Shown piece after piece: positions 15,655 to 24,807 of a DNA stretch of 39,784 bases. Position 1 is the first letter of the stretch; the number at the start of each line of letters is the position of its first letter. The position numbers were made by a program, and so were the translations under genes. Under the pieces are notes generated by a model, which made no database searches, was not told where the DNA came from, and saw nothing but the letters and a program-made list of their open reading frames with translations. Source of the stretch: Clostridia bacterium (GTDB taxonomy: Bacteria; Bacillota; Clostridia; Oscillospirales; Acutalibacteraceae); NCBI GenBank assembly GCA_017429345.1, contig JAFRPB010000248.1:1-39784 (forward strand). The letters are read 5' to 3'.

Positions 15655-16392
15655 ATGAAAAAAGAACGATTCCTTTGTTCCCGTGACGGGCTTGCCGTTC
15701 GGGGGCACGCATGGGGCGACCCCGACAGCCGTCACGCCGTGATCCTCTGTCACGGTTTTCTCGCAAACGAGCTGATGTGCCGGACGTACGCACGGCTGCT
15801 TGCCGGGGAAGGTCTTCTTGCCGTTACGTTCGATTTCTGCGGCGGCGGGGTGATCTGCCGCAGCGGCGGTCGTCTGCGGGATATGACGGTCCTGACGGAG
15901 AAAGCGGATCTTCTCGCGGTGATCGGCGCGGTGAAAGAAAAATACGCCCCCGAAAAGATCTCTCTTCTGGGCCTGAGTCAGGGCGGCTTCGTCAGCGGCC
16001 TTGTCGCCGCGGAGCTCGGGGAGATCGAAAAGCTGATCATGTTTTATCCCGCGGTCTGCATCCCGGACGACGCGAGAAGCGGAAAAATGATGTTCTACCG
16101 CTTCGATCCCGGCGATATTCCTCCCATGCTCGGCAAATTCCCCGTGAAGCTGGGCGGGGACTACGCGCGGGCGGTCGTCGGGATGGATCCGTATAAAGAA
16201 CTGTCCGGCTTCGACGGTCCTGTGCTGCTGGTCCACGGCACCCGGGACGCGATCGTGAACATCCGTTACGCGCGGCGGCTCAAAGACGTATATGCGGACT
16301 GCCTGTATCGGGAGATCGGCGGCGCGGGGCACGTGTTCCGGGGGAGATACGACCGGATCGCCCGCGCGCTGTTGCTGGACTTTATGCAGTAA
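15655..16392 (+). CDS. Alpha/beta hydrolase (serine aminopeptidase/feruloyl-esterase-like)
   Basis: A 245-residue cytosolic protein with the oxyanion motif CHGFLAN (32-38), nucleophile elbow GLSQGG (Ser108), Asp198 (HGTRDAIV) and His226 (GAGHVF): a complete triad. It resembles the PF12146-type hydrolases that include intracellular feruloyl esterases. The substrate cannot be read from the sequence. CGGAGG lies 9 nt before the ATG; the leader carries heptamer repeats and a long inverted repeat. It is followed at 23 bp by the DUF3784 gene. Confidence 0.88.
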   Translation: MKKERFLCSRDGLAVRGHAWGDPDSRHAVILCHGFLANELMCRTYARLLAGEGLLAVTFDFCGGGVICRSGGRLRDMTVLTEKADLLAVIGAVKEKYAPEKISLLGLSQGGFVSGLVAAELGEIEKLIMFYPAVCIPDDARSGKMMFYRFDPGDIPPMLGKFPVKLGGDYARAVVGMDPYKELSGFDGPVLLVHGTRDAIVNIRYARRLKDVYADCLYREIGGAGHVFRGRYDRIARALLLDFMQ

Positions 16393-16415
16393 ACGGCGTC
16401 TAAGGAGGATGTAAA

Positions 16416-16730
16416 ATGATTTTCGGCGTTATTGTTGAATTCGCGGTCGGTCTGCTGTGCATCGTTCTCGGGATCGTCCTCTGGAAAAAGCAGAAGGTCT
16501 CCCTTGTGCACGATTATCATTACAGAAACGTAAAGATAGAAGATATCCCCGCCTATACCCGTCTTCTGGGGATCGGTTTGATCCTGATCGGCGTCGGGAT
16601 CTGCGTTACGGGAATTGTAAATCTGTTCGAGTCTTCCTTTTGGTGGATCCCGATTCTTATCGGCTTCGTCGCCGGACTTCTCGTGATGAACCGGGCGCAG
16701 AAAAAATACAACGGCTCCTGGTTCAGCTGA
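16416..16730 (+). CDS. DUF3784-like small membrane protein
   Basis: A 104-residue protein with three hydrophobic helices (about 3-22, 48-68, 75-92). The signature LWKKQKVSLVHDYHYRNVKIEDIPAYTR between helices one and two is characteristic of the DUF3784 family of Firmicutes. Function is unknown in the family. AAGGAGG lies 6 nt upstream of the ATG. It lies between the hydrolase gene (23 bp) and the DUF1835-like gene (30 bp). Confidence 0.85.
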   Translation: MIFGVIVEFAVGLLCIVLGIVLWKKQKVSLVHDYHYRNVKIEDIPAYTRLLGIGLILIGVGICVTGIVNLFESSFWWIPILIGFVAGLLVMNRAQKKYNGSWFS

Positions 16731-16760
16731 AAAGCGTGGAAACAGGACGGGAGATCCAAA

Positions 16761-17153
16761 ATGCCGCAGAAAGATATCTTATACATCGTCGCGGGCGACG
16801 AAATGCAGAAGCTCTTCGCGGAAAAATTCCCGGGGCAGGAAACCGTTCCGTTCCGCGAGGATTTTTCAAAGGGAACCCGGGAAGGATTCGCCTTTGACGA
16901 AAATTTCATTGCGGAAAGAGCCGCATTCTGGGGCGTTCCAGAAGAGGAATACGCCGAAAAAATGTCCGGGATCATCGAACTCGACCTTTCCCGGGATCTG
17001 ACGCTCGTCTTCGGCGAAGACGACTGCTGCCGGGCAAACCTTGCGTTTCTGCTCGGCTATCTCAAAGAGCGGGGATACCGCGGGCGGATCCGGGTCCGCA
17101 TCGTCGACGAATACGATCTCACCGTATTGCGGGAATATACGGCGGATCAATAA
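16761..17153 (+). CDS. DUF1835-like small protein
   Basis: A 130-residue protein matching the style of DUF1835: an initial strand with a GDE motif (IVAGDEMQKLF), VPFREDFSKG, RAAFWGVPEEEY, then a strand and helix (LTLVFGEDDCCRANLAFLLGYLKERGY) where the family has its conserved FGxxxxxxxxLxFLLxxLK pattern. Shorter than most DUF1835 proteins because the usual C-terminal helical domain is absent. Function unknown. GGGAG precedes the ATG. The gene lies 66 bp before the GH31 gene. Confidence 0.65.
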   Translation: MPQKDILYIVAGDEMQKLFAEKFPGQETVPFREDFSKGTREGFAFDENFIAERAAFWGVPEEEYAEKMSGIIELDLSRDLTLVFGEDDCCRANLAFLLGYLKERGYRGRIRVRIVDEYDLTVLREYTADQ

Positions 17154-17219
17154 GGCGCGGAAGAATAAAAAATCCCGAAACCCGCAGCCACATAGAAAAA
17201 CGGAAAGGAGCTTTCTACG

Positions 17220-19169
17220 ATGGAGCATATACAGATCGAACAGAACGAAGTCCGCTTTACGCGCGGCGAGGACGTCGTGCGCATCACGCCCTGCGGGGCG
17301 AACGCGATCCGGTTCGAGGCGTTCCCCGGCGGAAAGATATTCGACGAGAATTATACGCTCATACCGCAGAACGCGGACGCCGTGATCGGGGAGGGCGAAC
17401 GTTCCGTCACCGTGACGGTCGGAACGCTGTGCGCAAAGCTCGAGGATAACGGCAAGGCGACGTTTTCCGTCGGCGGCAGGACGATCCTTGAAGAAAAACC
17501 GGAGCTTGCCTTCCGCAGCGGCTTCCGGCATTATGAAAAGAACGCTCGCGGTTCGTATGCCGCGCGCGTCACCTTTCAGCCGAACGAGGGGGAGCACTTA
17601 TACGGGCTCGGGCACGATGAAAACGGACGCTTCGATCTGAAGGGCTGTTCTCTCGATCTGCGTCACGTGAACGCAAGATGCACGGTCCCCTTCGTTTATT
17701 CCTCGCTCGGCTACGGCTTCTTGTGGAACAATCCCGCCGTCGGCAGCGTCGAACTCTCCTGCAATCGCACGCGCTGGAGCGTCGGCGCGACGAAAAAGAT
17801 CGATTACGTCGTGATCGCGGGCACCCCCAAAGAGGTCGCCGGGACGCTGGCGGACCTGACCGGACACGCGCCGGTGATGCCCCACTGGGCGACGGGCTTC
17901 TGGCAAAGCCGTCTGCGCTACGAAACGCAGGAAGATCTGCTTAAGGTCGCGCGGCGGTATAAAAAAGAGGGGATCCCGCTCTCGGCGATCGTGTGCGATT
18001 ATTTCCACTGGACGGAGCAGGGAGACTACAAGTTCGACCCCGCGTACTGGCCGGATCCCCGGGCAATGGCGGACGAGCTGCACGCGATGGGCGTAAAGCT
18101 GATCGTCTCCGTCTGGCCGACCGTGAACGAGAACAGCGAGAATTATCGGACGATGCTTGAAAACGGTCTGCTCATCGGCACGGAAGACGGCACGGGCAAG
18201 GTGTTCGACTTTTACGGACCGCAGGCGGAGATCGACGCGACGAACCCGGCTACGCGCTCGTTCGTGTTCTCAAAGCTGAAACAGAACTATCTTGACAACG
18301 GGGTCGACGCTTTATGGTTCGACGAGGCGGAGCCGGAGATCCACCCCGAGAATTTCGGCGCGCTGCGTCTGCATCTGGGCAGAGGCGACGAGGTCGGCCT
18401 GCTCTATCCCTATTATTACGTCAAAATGGCATACGACGGGCTGACGTCCATCCGCGGCGAGGTCCCGGTCACGCTGACCAGAGCCGCCTGGCTCGGCAGT
18501 CAGAAATACGGCGCGCTCGTCTGGAGCGGCGATATCCCCTCCGATTTTGAAAGTCTGGCGGCGCAGGTGCGCACGGGACTGAATATGGCGATGTGCGGCA
18601 TCCCGTGGTGGAACACGGATATCGGCGGCTTCTGGGGCGGCGATACGACGGGCGACGAGTTCCGCGAGCTGATCGTCCGCTGGTTCCAGTACGGCGTATT
18701 TTCGCCCGTGATGCGCCTGCACGGCAGTCGGCCGCGCCACGGCGAGAAGAAGCGCGACGTGAAAGAGGCGACGGGCGACCCCAACGAGATCTGGAGCTTC
18801 GGCGAGCGGAATTTCCCGATCCTCAGAGACCTGATCTTCCTGCGGGAACGTCTGCGGCCGTATATCGAAAAACAGATGCGGATCGCGTCGGAAAAGGGAT
18901 GGCCCGTGATGCGCCCGATGTTTTTCGAGGATCCCGAAGACGAGGTCTGCTATACGCTCGGCGGGCAGTATCTGTTCGGCGGCGATATCCTGTTCGCGCC
19001 GATCGTGAACAGAGGACAGACGATAAAGCGCGTGTATCTGCCGCGGGACGGATGGATCCTGACGAAAGACGGCAAACCGTATCCGGCGGGATGGCACGAG
19101 ATCCCTGCGGCGATCGACGAATTCGTTGCGTTCGTAAGACCCGGCGCTGACGTGCTCGGGTGTTTTTGA
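17220..19169 (+). CDS. GH31 alpha-xylosidase-like glycosidase, cytosolic
   Basis: A 649-residue protein without a signal peptide. The N-terminal beta-sandwich (to about 215) is followed by the barrel PHWATGFWQSRLRYETQEDLL. The GH31 nucleophile is Asp368 in ALWFDEAEPE, the form typical of alpha-xylosidases (YicI-like), and the acid/base is Asp438 in VWSGDIPSDFESL. RLHGSRPRH near 514 and PVMRPMFFEDP near 565 are further family marks. It likely removes alpha-xylosyl units from imported xyloglucan-type oligosaccharides. AAAGGAG precedes the ATG. A TIM-barrel gene follows after 82 bp. Confidence 0.9.
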   Translation: MEHIQIEQNEVRFTRGEDVVRITPCGANAIRFEAFPGGKIFDENYTLIPQNADAVIGEGERSVTVTVGTLCAKLEDNGKATFSVGGRTILEEKPELAFRSGFRHYEKNARGSYAARVTFQPNEGEHLYGLGHDENGRFDLKGCSLDLRHVNARCTVPFVYSSLGYGFLWNNPAVGSVELSCNRTRWSVGATKKIDYVVIAGTPKEVAGTLADLTGHAPVMPHWATGFWQSRLRYETQEDLLKVARRYKKEGIPLSAIVCDYFHWTEQGDYKFDPAYWPDPRAMADELHAMGVKLIVSVWPTVNENSENYRTMLENGLLIGTEDGTGKVFDFYGPQAEIDATNPATRSFVFSKLKQNYLDNGVDALWFDEAEPEIHPENFGALRLHLGRGDEVGLLYPYYYVKMAYDGLTSIRGEVPVTLTRAAWLGSQKYGALVWSGDIPSDFESLAAQVRTGLNMAMCGIPWWNTDIGGFWGGDTTGDEFRELIVRWFQYGVFSPVMRLHGSRPRHGEKKRDVKEATGDPNEIWSFGERNFPILRDLIFLRERLRPYIEKQMRIASEKGWPVMRPMFFEDPEDEVCYTLGGQYLFGGDILFAPIVNRGQTIKRVYLPRDGWILTKDGKPYPAGWHEIPAAIDEFVAFVRPGADVLGCF

Positions 19170-19251
19170 ATACGCAAAGCGCAGAGCATATCCAGCCCGC
19201 GCGTCCCGGAACGGATTTTTACGAAACGATACGTGAACGGAGGGCTCCCGT

Positions 19252-20718
19252 ATGCCGAAAGCAAAAGGACAAAACGCGGTCAAGGAAAAACTGCGTGAAT
19301 TTCACCGGCGGGTGATCATGAACGACCCGTTCAACAAGCCCGCGATGATCGCGGTGATGGACGCCGCGGCGCGCATCGCGCCGAACAGAAGCAGAAACGA
19401 GGACGCGAACCGCCGCCGGGACCGCGAGACCGTCGCGCGTGAAGATTTTCCCGCGCCGGTACCGCACGCGCCGGGGCTGACCGACGGGAGTCTGAACAGA
19501 GAGAAGATCCTGATGGGCACGGCGATCTTCGACGGCGGCGACACCGTAACGCCCCGGGATTTTGAACTGATAAACGACGCGGGCTTCGATTTTCTGATCA
19601 CCTGCGGCGGCAAGGCGCGCGAACTGGCACTGGAAACCTGCGGCGCGTACGGGATCGCGGTGATCTCTGTCGGCGAGGGACTGCCTTTGAGCGAGGGCAT
19701 CCGCGCGGCGGCCGAAAACGGCACGCTTGATTTTTCGCAGTACCGCGACCACCCCGTGCAGGCGGGCGATATGGGCTGGGACGAGCCGAACGCGGCGGAT
19801 TTCCCCCTGATCGGCGCCTACGTCCGGGCGTACCGCGAGGCGCTGCCGAACAAATTCCTGTTCAACAATCTTCTGCCGGACGGCTCGATGAAATCGCAGC
19901 TCGGCGCGGACAGCTACCGGGAATACGTCGACCGCTGGGCAGAATGCGTCGACGCGGACTATATCAGTCTCGACCACTACCCATTCTACTGTTCCGCGCT
20001 GTTCAACCGCATCGGCTTCCGCATCGCGCTGAATACCTACGACTGCGTCGCGAGCGCCTGCCGCCGCACGGGGCGGGATTTCTGGATCTACACGCAGACG
20101 CAGGGCGACTGGTTCGCGCATATGTATCTGCGCGTCACCTTCGAGCAGATCAAATGGCAGGTGTATACCGCCCTCTGCTACGGCGCGCGCTCGATCATTC
20201 AGGTGGCGTACCGGCCCGCGTGGGGCAACGACGCGTACGGGATGACCGACAAAGAAGGGCGACTGACGGAGCAATATCTATACGCAAGGCGGATCAACGC
20301 GGAGGTACAGAAGCTCTCGCCGGTGCTCTCCCGCTACCGCAGTCTCGGCGTGCGGTTCGCCGACGCCGCGCGGGAGAACAGCGTCCTCGCCCCGGCGGTG
20401 AAGCAGCAGAATAAGAGCAGCGACGCGCAGGGGTTTTTCGGTATTCCCGAAGTAAAGCGCGTTTTCGCGCAGTCCACCGCGCTCGCCGGGTTCTTTGAGA
20501 ACGCGGAGGGCGGCAAAGCGCTGATGCTCGTCAACTGCCGGGATCTCTTCGACGCGTCCGCAGCGCAGGAGATCACCATGGAACTCGGCGGCGAACACCG
20601 CGTGCGCGTGTATCGGAAGGGCGAACAGGTCTCCGACGGCAGGCGCGAAAGGATCCGCGTGCGTATCGGCTCCTGCGACGGGGTCTTTATCACGATCGAC
20701 GCCGACGAAGGAGAATAA
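19252..20718 (+). CDS. TIM-barrel glycosidase-like protein, family unclear
   Basis: A 488-residue protein without a signal peptide. A barrel is suggested by repeated strand motifs: GFDFLITCGGKA, GIAVISVGEGL, GDMGWDEPNAADF (Glu of DEP in an acid/base-like position), ADYISLDHYPFY, FWIYTQTQGDW and ARSIIQVAYRPAWG. A small beta domain (about 420-485) closes the protein. It resembles GH42/GH-A-like proteins, but the nucleophile is not certain. GGAGGG lies before the ATG. It is 82 bp after the GH31 gene and coupled to the next hydrolase gene (4-bp gap, the Shine-Dalgarno inside its last codons), so the three probably form one pathway. Confidence 0.72.
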   Translation: MPKAKGQNAVKEKLREFHRRVIMNDPFNKPAMIAVMDAAARIAPNRSRNEDANRRRDRETVAREDFPAPVPHAPGLTDGSLNREKILMGTAIFDGGDTVTPRDFELINDAGFDFLITCGGKARELALETCGAYGIAVISVGEGLPLSEGIRAAAENGTLDFSQYRDHPVQAGDMGWDEPNAADFPLIGAYVRAYREALPNKFLFNNLLPDGSMKSQLGADSYREYVDRWAECVDADYISLDHYPFYCSALFNRIGFRIALNTYDCVASACRRTGRDFWIYTQTQGDWFAHMYLRVTFEQIKWQVYTALCYGARSIIQVAYRPAWGNDAYGMTDKEGRLTEQYLYARRINAEVQKLSPVLSRYRSLGVRFADAARENSVLAPAVKQQNKSSDAQGFFGIPEVKRVFAQSTALAGFFENAEGGKALMLVNCRDLFDASAAQEITMELGGEHRVRVYRKGEQVSDGRRERIRVRIGSCDGVFITIDADEGE

Positions 20719-20722
20719 CTTT

Positions 20723-21451
20723 ATGAAAAAAAGACTGAAATGGGCCATTCCGACCGTTCTGATCGCTGCGATATTGAGCGCATTTTTCATTTATACCGGC
20801 ACGTATTATCACGCCAACGCGGAAGCCGAAAGGTATCTGATCTCCGACGGCGGCGTGCGGGTGGAGCAGGCGGAATACGGATGGTTTTTCGACGGTCCCT
20901 CCGAAACGGACGCGCTGGTGTTTTATCCCGGCGCAAAGGTCGAAGAGACGGCTTACGCGCCCCTGTGTCACCGGCTTGCCCGGGAGGGAACGGACGTGTT
21001 CCTTGTGAAAATGCCGTTCCGTCTCGCTTTTTTCGGAGCGAACAAAGCGGATAAGATCGACGCCTTCGGGAAATATGAGCGCCGGTATATCGGCGGTCAC
21101 TCGCTGGGCGGCGTTTTCGCGGCGTCCTACGCGGAGAAAAACAGCGACAAAATCGACGGGCTGATTCTGCTCGCATCCTATTGTACCGCGAAGCTGGACG
21201 ACGGACTGAAGACTGTCCTGATCTACGGCTCGGAGGATACCGTGCTGAACGCGGAGAAATACCGGGAAAACCTGAAAAACGTTCCCGCGGACGCCGCGGA
21301 ATACGTGATCGAGGGCGGCAATCACGCACAGTTCGGCTCCTACGGGATGCAGAAGGGCGATCAGCCGGCGCTGATCACATCAGAAGAGCAGATCGAAGAA
21401 GCCGTTGCCGCGATCGGCGGAACGGTTTTTGAGAGCGACCGGTCCCCGTGA
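20723..21451 (+). CDS. Membrane-anchored alpha/beta hydrolase
   Basis: A 242-residue protein of the alpha/beta-hydrolase type seen in PF12695. One N-terminal helix (7-27) anchors it; the catalytic domain would then be outside. Catalytic residues: Ser127 (GGHSLGG), Asp172 (YGSEDTVL) and His201 (GGNHAQFG). Substrate unknown. GAAGGAG lies at the end of the preceding gene, 4 bp separates the genes, and the run ends at a strong terminator (21489-21524). Confidence 0.88.
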   Translation: MKKRLKWAIPTVLIAAILSAFFIYTGTYYHANAEAERYLISDGGVRVEQAEYGWFFDGPSETDALVFYPGAKVEETAYAPLCHRLAREGTDVFLVKMPFRLAFFGANKADKIDAFGKYERRYIGGHSLGGVFAASYAEKNSDKIDGLILLASYCTAKLDDGLKTVLIYGSEDTVLNAEKYRENLKNVPADAAEYVIEGGNHAQFGSYGMQKGDQPALITSEEQIEEAVAAIGGTVFESDRSP

Positions 21452-21488
21452 CGAAAAAATGACTGCGCCGGTTCTCATGTTTATCTGA

Positions 21489-21524
21489 AAAAGTCCGCAT
21501 CGGATCGCTCCGACGCGGACTTTT
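21489..21524. terminator. Strong bidirectional terminator
   Basis: AAAAGTCCGCATCGGA (21489-21504) and TCCGACGCGGACTTTT (21509-21524) pair at 15 of 16 positions with a 4-nt loop. It ends the plus-strand run and, on the other strand, the zinc-ribbon nuclease gene. Confidence 0.85.
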
Positions 21525-21563
21525 AACATTTATAGAGGTGTGTTTATTATTAATGACTATTAT

Positions 21564-23300
21564 TTAACACGATTTTTTCCGTTTTGCCGCGCCTGTCAGT
21601 CTGCCGCATACCGGACAACCTGTCCCGGCTGTACGAGAATAAATAACCGCGTTCCATTTGTGTCCCTGACTGCAGATCCAATTTATTCTTTGTGAACTTC
21701 CTTTTGTAAAGCTTTCAGGTCTTAAATCACCGTTTGCTTCATAGTCCCATTCCTTTGCCAATTGAGGATACTGGGAAGCCAAATCGTTGAATCCGACTTT
21801 CACTGCTTTGCCTGCGCAGCAAGGACACCCCACGCCTGCTTTTCTTGTGTATGGAGCCATCTGCCATTCATAACCGCAAACATCGCAAAGCCACCAAATC
21901 ATTTTTTTGCTTCCTGCTGTGATCTGCGCAGCTGTGAGATCACCGTTTTTCGTCTTGTGAAACTGTGCTGCAATCAACGGGTGTGTCGTCGCAAGATCAT
22001 TATATCCTTCAACTACCTTTTTCCCGGCACAAACGGGGCATCCCTGACCGTGTACTTTGTGATTAATATCTTGCAAATAATCATAACCGCAAACAGGACA
22101 AACCCACCACAATTTTATTTTTTTCCCGATTGTCACCTGCTCCGGCGTCAAAGGAAGATTTTTTGTCGGATGCCAAAAAGCCAATAATTCCCGGAATAAG
22201 ACTGCGATACTGTGTTCTTTGACTGAGTTTCTGTAATCAGAAATAATGGAAGGCGCATCTTTGACAAGATCGACTTCGATTTCTTTTTCAGGACAAAGAC
22301 GGTCAAGCAACTCTCTTATTGCGTCTGTCAAGTGCTTTTGCTGCTTATCGATACACGAAATACGGACCGCGGATTCAGTATCGGGCAATTTGGGATCTCG
22401 TATTCTGAACAAAGTAATTCCATTCGTTTTACAGAAAACATCTTTTGCATTTTCCTTTATCCTTGCTCGATCGGAATTATGATAATACACACCGTCATAT
22501 TCAATAGCGGTTTTTATGCAGGGAATAAACAGATCAAACTCCAAATCTTCTATCTTTTGCCTGTGGAGAACGTCGGGAAATGCTTTCCGCAAATAGAACA
22601 GAAGTGCGAGTTCTGAAAAAGAGGTGCCGGCTTTGGTACAATTCGGGCACCCATATCCGTGCGTCCTTTTTATTATCGATTTTTTCCATTTGTATCCGCA
22701 AAAGGAGCAAATCCACCCCACAATATAATTTGAATTGGACGAAACATCTTCCGGTTTCAGATCTCCGTTTGCATCAGCATCCCATTCAGCAGCAAGCAAG
22801 GGGAAATTAACCGCAAAATTATTGTTTTCAGCAGCATTCAATGATAATGCTTTTCCTTTTACTTGCCCTGCACATTTGGGACACCCGGTTTTTCCGAGTG
22901 TTCGGTGATTTACAGTTGCTGCGTATTCAAAACCACAAACAGGACATAACCAAAAGACTTTTTTATTGCTCCTGACGGAAACATCCGCAGGCGTCAGTGT
23001 TCCATTATTTGACGGATGCCATTCTTTCGCAATCTCCGGATATGACTCCTGAAAACTATTCTTTTTAGCCGAGGAAGCAGTTTTCGCCTGACCGCGCTTT
23101 TCCCTTGCGCATACAGGACAACCGCTGTTTCTGTTCGTCCGATGATTAACGGTCATAACGAAATTGTTTCCGCACCGACCGCATATCCAATGAACCGCGA
23201 CCGCCGATCCGTAAGAAACCGTATACGGAGATAAATCACCGTTCAAGCTGTAATCCCATTCTTCAAGGAGATCAGGTCTATATTCTGCTAATGTTTTCAT
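21564..23300 (-). CDS. Six-zinc-ribbon protein with embedded Vsr/DUF559-like nuclease domain
   Basis: A 578-residue protein. Three CxxC...GCPxC zinc-ribbon repeats (DUF4379 type: WICGRCG...GCPVC, WLCPVCG...GCPKC, WICSFCG...GCPNC) precede a domain at about 226-345 and three more follow. The central domain has SELALLFYLRKAF, then EFDLFIPCIKTAIEYDGVYYH: the D...ExD core of PD-(D/E)XK-like Vsr/DUF559 nucleases. Each ribbon is preceded by a W(D/H)...NG(D/T)L motif, so the repeats look DNA-binding. The gene is visibly AT-richer than its neighbours, implying recent transfer. An in-frame TAA stands 6 nt before the ATG, fixing the start, though AAAGGAG is unusually far (17 nt). A mobile or defence role is inferred. 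Confidence 0.82.
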   Translation of the reverse strand: MKTLAEYRPDLLEEWDYSLNGDLSPYTVSYGSAVAVHWICGRCGNNFVMTVNHRTNRNSGCPVCAREKRGQAKTASSAKKNSFQESYPEIAKEWHPSNNGTLTPADVSVRSNKKVFWLCPVCGFEYAATVNHRTLGKTGCPKCAGQVKGKALSLNAAENNNFAVNFPLLAAEWDADANGDLKPEDVSSNSNYIVGWICSFCGYKWKKSIIKRTHGYGCPNCTKAGTSFSELALLFYLRKAFPDVLHRQKIEDLEFDLFIPCIKTAIEYDGVYYHNSDRARIKENAKDVFCKTNGITLFRIRDPKLPDTESAVRISCIDKQQKHLTDAIRELLDRLCPEKEIEVDLVKDAPSIISDYRNSVKEHSIAVLFRELLAFWHPTKNLPLTPEQVTIGKKIKLWWVCPVCGYDYLQDINHKVHGQGCPVCAGKKVVEGYNDLATTHPLIAAQFHKTKNGDLTAAQITAGSKKMIWWLCDVCGYEWQMAPYTRKAGVGCPCCAGKAVKVGFNDLASQYPQLAKEWDYEANGDLRPESFTKGSSQRINWICSQGHKWNAVIYSRTAGTGCPVCGRLTGAAKRKKSC

Positions 23301-23336
23301 AACAGATTATCTTGATACTCCTTTCTTTGTCGTGAA

Positions 23337-23365
23337 AGATTACTCCATTTTGAGATTCACTGCAA
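23337..23365 (-). promoter_or_regulatory. Possible promoter of zinc-ribbon nuclease gene
   Basis: On the minus strand, TTGCAG (23360-23365), a 17-nt spacer, TAATCT (23337-23342). Moderate match only. Confidence 0.4.
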
Positions 23366-23388
23366 AGCCGAACGGTTTCCCACCCGCG

Positions 23389-24786
23389 TCAGCAGTTATA
23401 CGTCCCGTCGTAAGGGATGCAGTCCACCGGCGTTTCGCTGACGGCGAGACTTCCGTCCTCCCCGGGCGTCAGCCCGTAAACGATCCCCTCGCTCGCGAAG
23501 AAGAACTTCGGTGTCGGCGAAAGCTTACGCAGCGTCTCATACGCCGCCATCGGCTCCGTCTCGGCGCGCAGCTTTGACTGCGGACAGAACACGTATTCCG
23601 GACGGATCACGCGATACAGCTTCGGCAGGTCGTTATAAAGATGGTGCGACGCCTGCACTACGTCCGTTTTCAGTGTGAGATAGGTGTATTTTTTCATCAG
23701 CACGTCCGCCGGGATCAGATCGCTGTCGCCGAGGAACAGGAAGGTCTTTCCGCCGAGCGTGACTCTGAGCACCGCGGAGATGTCGTTCGCGTTGGTGAAG
23801 CTCCACGAGGCGTCGGTCGCGTCGATCGCGTCCTCCTGCGCGTAAAGCACCTCGAAATATGCGTCCTGCAGGCGGAAGCTGTAGCCGGGCCGGGCTTTGA
23901 CGTAAGCCGCCTCGGGGCAGTACCGCTCGACGAAGTGCAGCAGATCCGTGACGCTCGCCTCTTTTTCGATGACGCTTTCCGGCTGGAAGTTGAACATCAG
24001 GCGTTCCACGACGATCTTATCGTGATAGTCATGCAGCAGCTTATTGAACAGATACATATGGTCGGAATGGCAGTGGGTGCAGTACCACAGGGCGATCTCC
24101 ACGGGCGAGGTCCCGTCGTTCCCGGTCAGCTCCCGCAGGAAGCGGTAAAGCTCCGCGGTGTTCCGGTCCGTGCTGTGCTTGTATTCGCCGCCGTCGATAA
24201 TGACGACCTTGCCGTCGGAGAGCAGAATGATATACATCATGCCGCTGTTGCCGTAGACGCTCTCGTCCGGGTGATCCGCGTCCGTATAAGGATAGCTGAA
24301 TTGATAGACGCCCGGCTGTGCCTTTTTCTCTGCGTCCGGCACGCTGTAACCGAATTCCGCCAGCGAGACGGTGTTGCAGCAGTCGTCGATCACGCGCGTC
24401 TCGGCGGAATACGCGTTGAAATACACGTAAACGCCTCTGCCGTCCTTTTCATACGCGTACGCCTCGTTGTTCTCGATCGCGCTGCGGAAGGTCTCGGTAT
24501 AGCCCGCCTTCGCCAGCGCTTCGCAGTAATTCTTCACGTCGCGCTTCGTCGTGCGGCGGATCAGCTGCATATAGCTGAACGCGGGCTCCGTCTCGCCGCT
24601 CCCTTCGAACTCCTTGCCGACGCCGGTGTTATACAGCGCGGAGGAATAATATCCCGCGCCGAATTCCGGTACGCCCTCCAGCAGCCATTCGCCGCGCCGG
24701 GCGTTTCCGCCGATCGCGCCGAAAACGGAGGTCATAAACGCGAGCAGCGCCATGAAAAACGCAGTGAACCGATTGAGTATCAACAT
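23389..24786 (-). CDS. Metallo-beta-lactamase-fold hydrolase with anchor-like leader
   Basis: A 465-residue protein. The first 23 residues (NRFTAFFMALLAFMTSVFG at 5-23) are the shared hydrophobic leader. Residues about 60-150 are an unrecognised domain. From about 180 an MBL fold begins: VVIIDGG, then THCHSDH (His238, His240, Asp242, His243), FLFLGDSD and VVQASHH, the layout of ComEC-like MBL proteins. A GTG at 24795 in the same frame is possible, but GAGAGG is properly spaced for the ATG at 24786. It follows the GH31 gene by 21 bp and is probably co-transcribed. Substrate unknown; an extracytoplasmic phosphodiesterase-like role is only a guess. Confidence 0.82.
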   Translation of the reverse strand: MLILNRFTAFFMALLAFMTSVFGAIGGNARRGEWLLEGVPEFGAGYYSSALYNTGVGKEFEGSGETEPAFSYMQLIRRTTKRDVKNYCEALAKAGYTETFRSAIENNEAYAYEKDGRGVYVYFNAYSAETRVIDDCCNTVSLAEFGYSVPDAEKKAQPGVYQFSYPYTDADHPDESVYGNSGMMYIILLSDGKVVIIDGGEYKHSTDRNTAELYRFLRELTGNDGTSPVEIALWYCTHCHSDHMYLFNKLLHDYHDKIVVERLMFNFQPESVIEKEASVTDLLHFVERYCPEAAYVKARPGYSFRLQDAYFEVLYAQEDAIDATDASWSFTNANDISAVLRVTLGGKTFLFLGDSDLIPADVLMKKYTYLTLKTDVVQASHHLYNDLPKLYRVIRPEYVFCPQSKLRAETEPMAAYETLRKLSPTPKFFFASEGIVYGLTPGEDGSLAVSETPVDCIPYDGTYNC

Positions 24787-24807
24787 AAAGACCACCTCTC
24801 GATTTTT

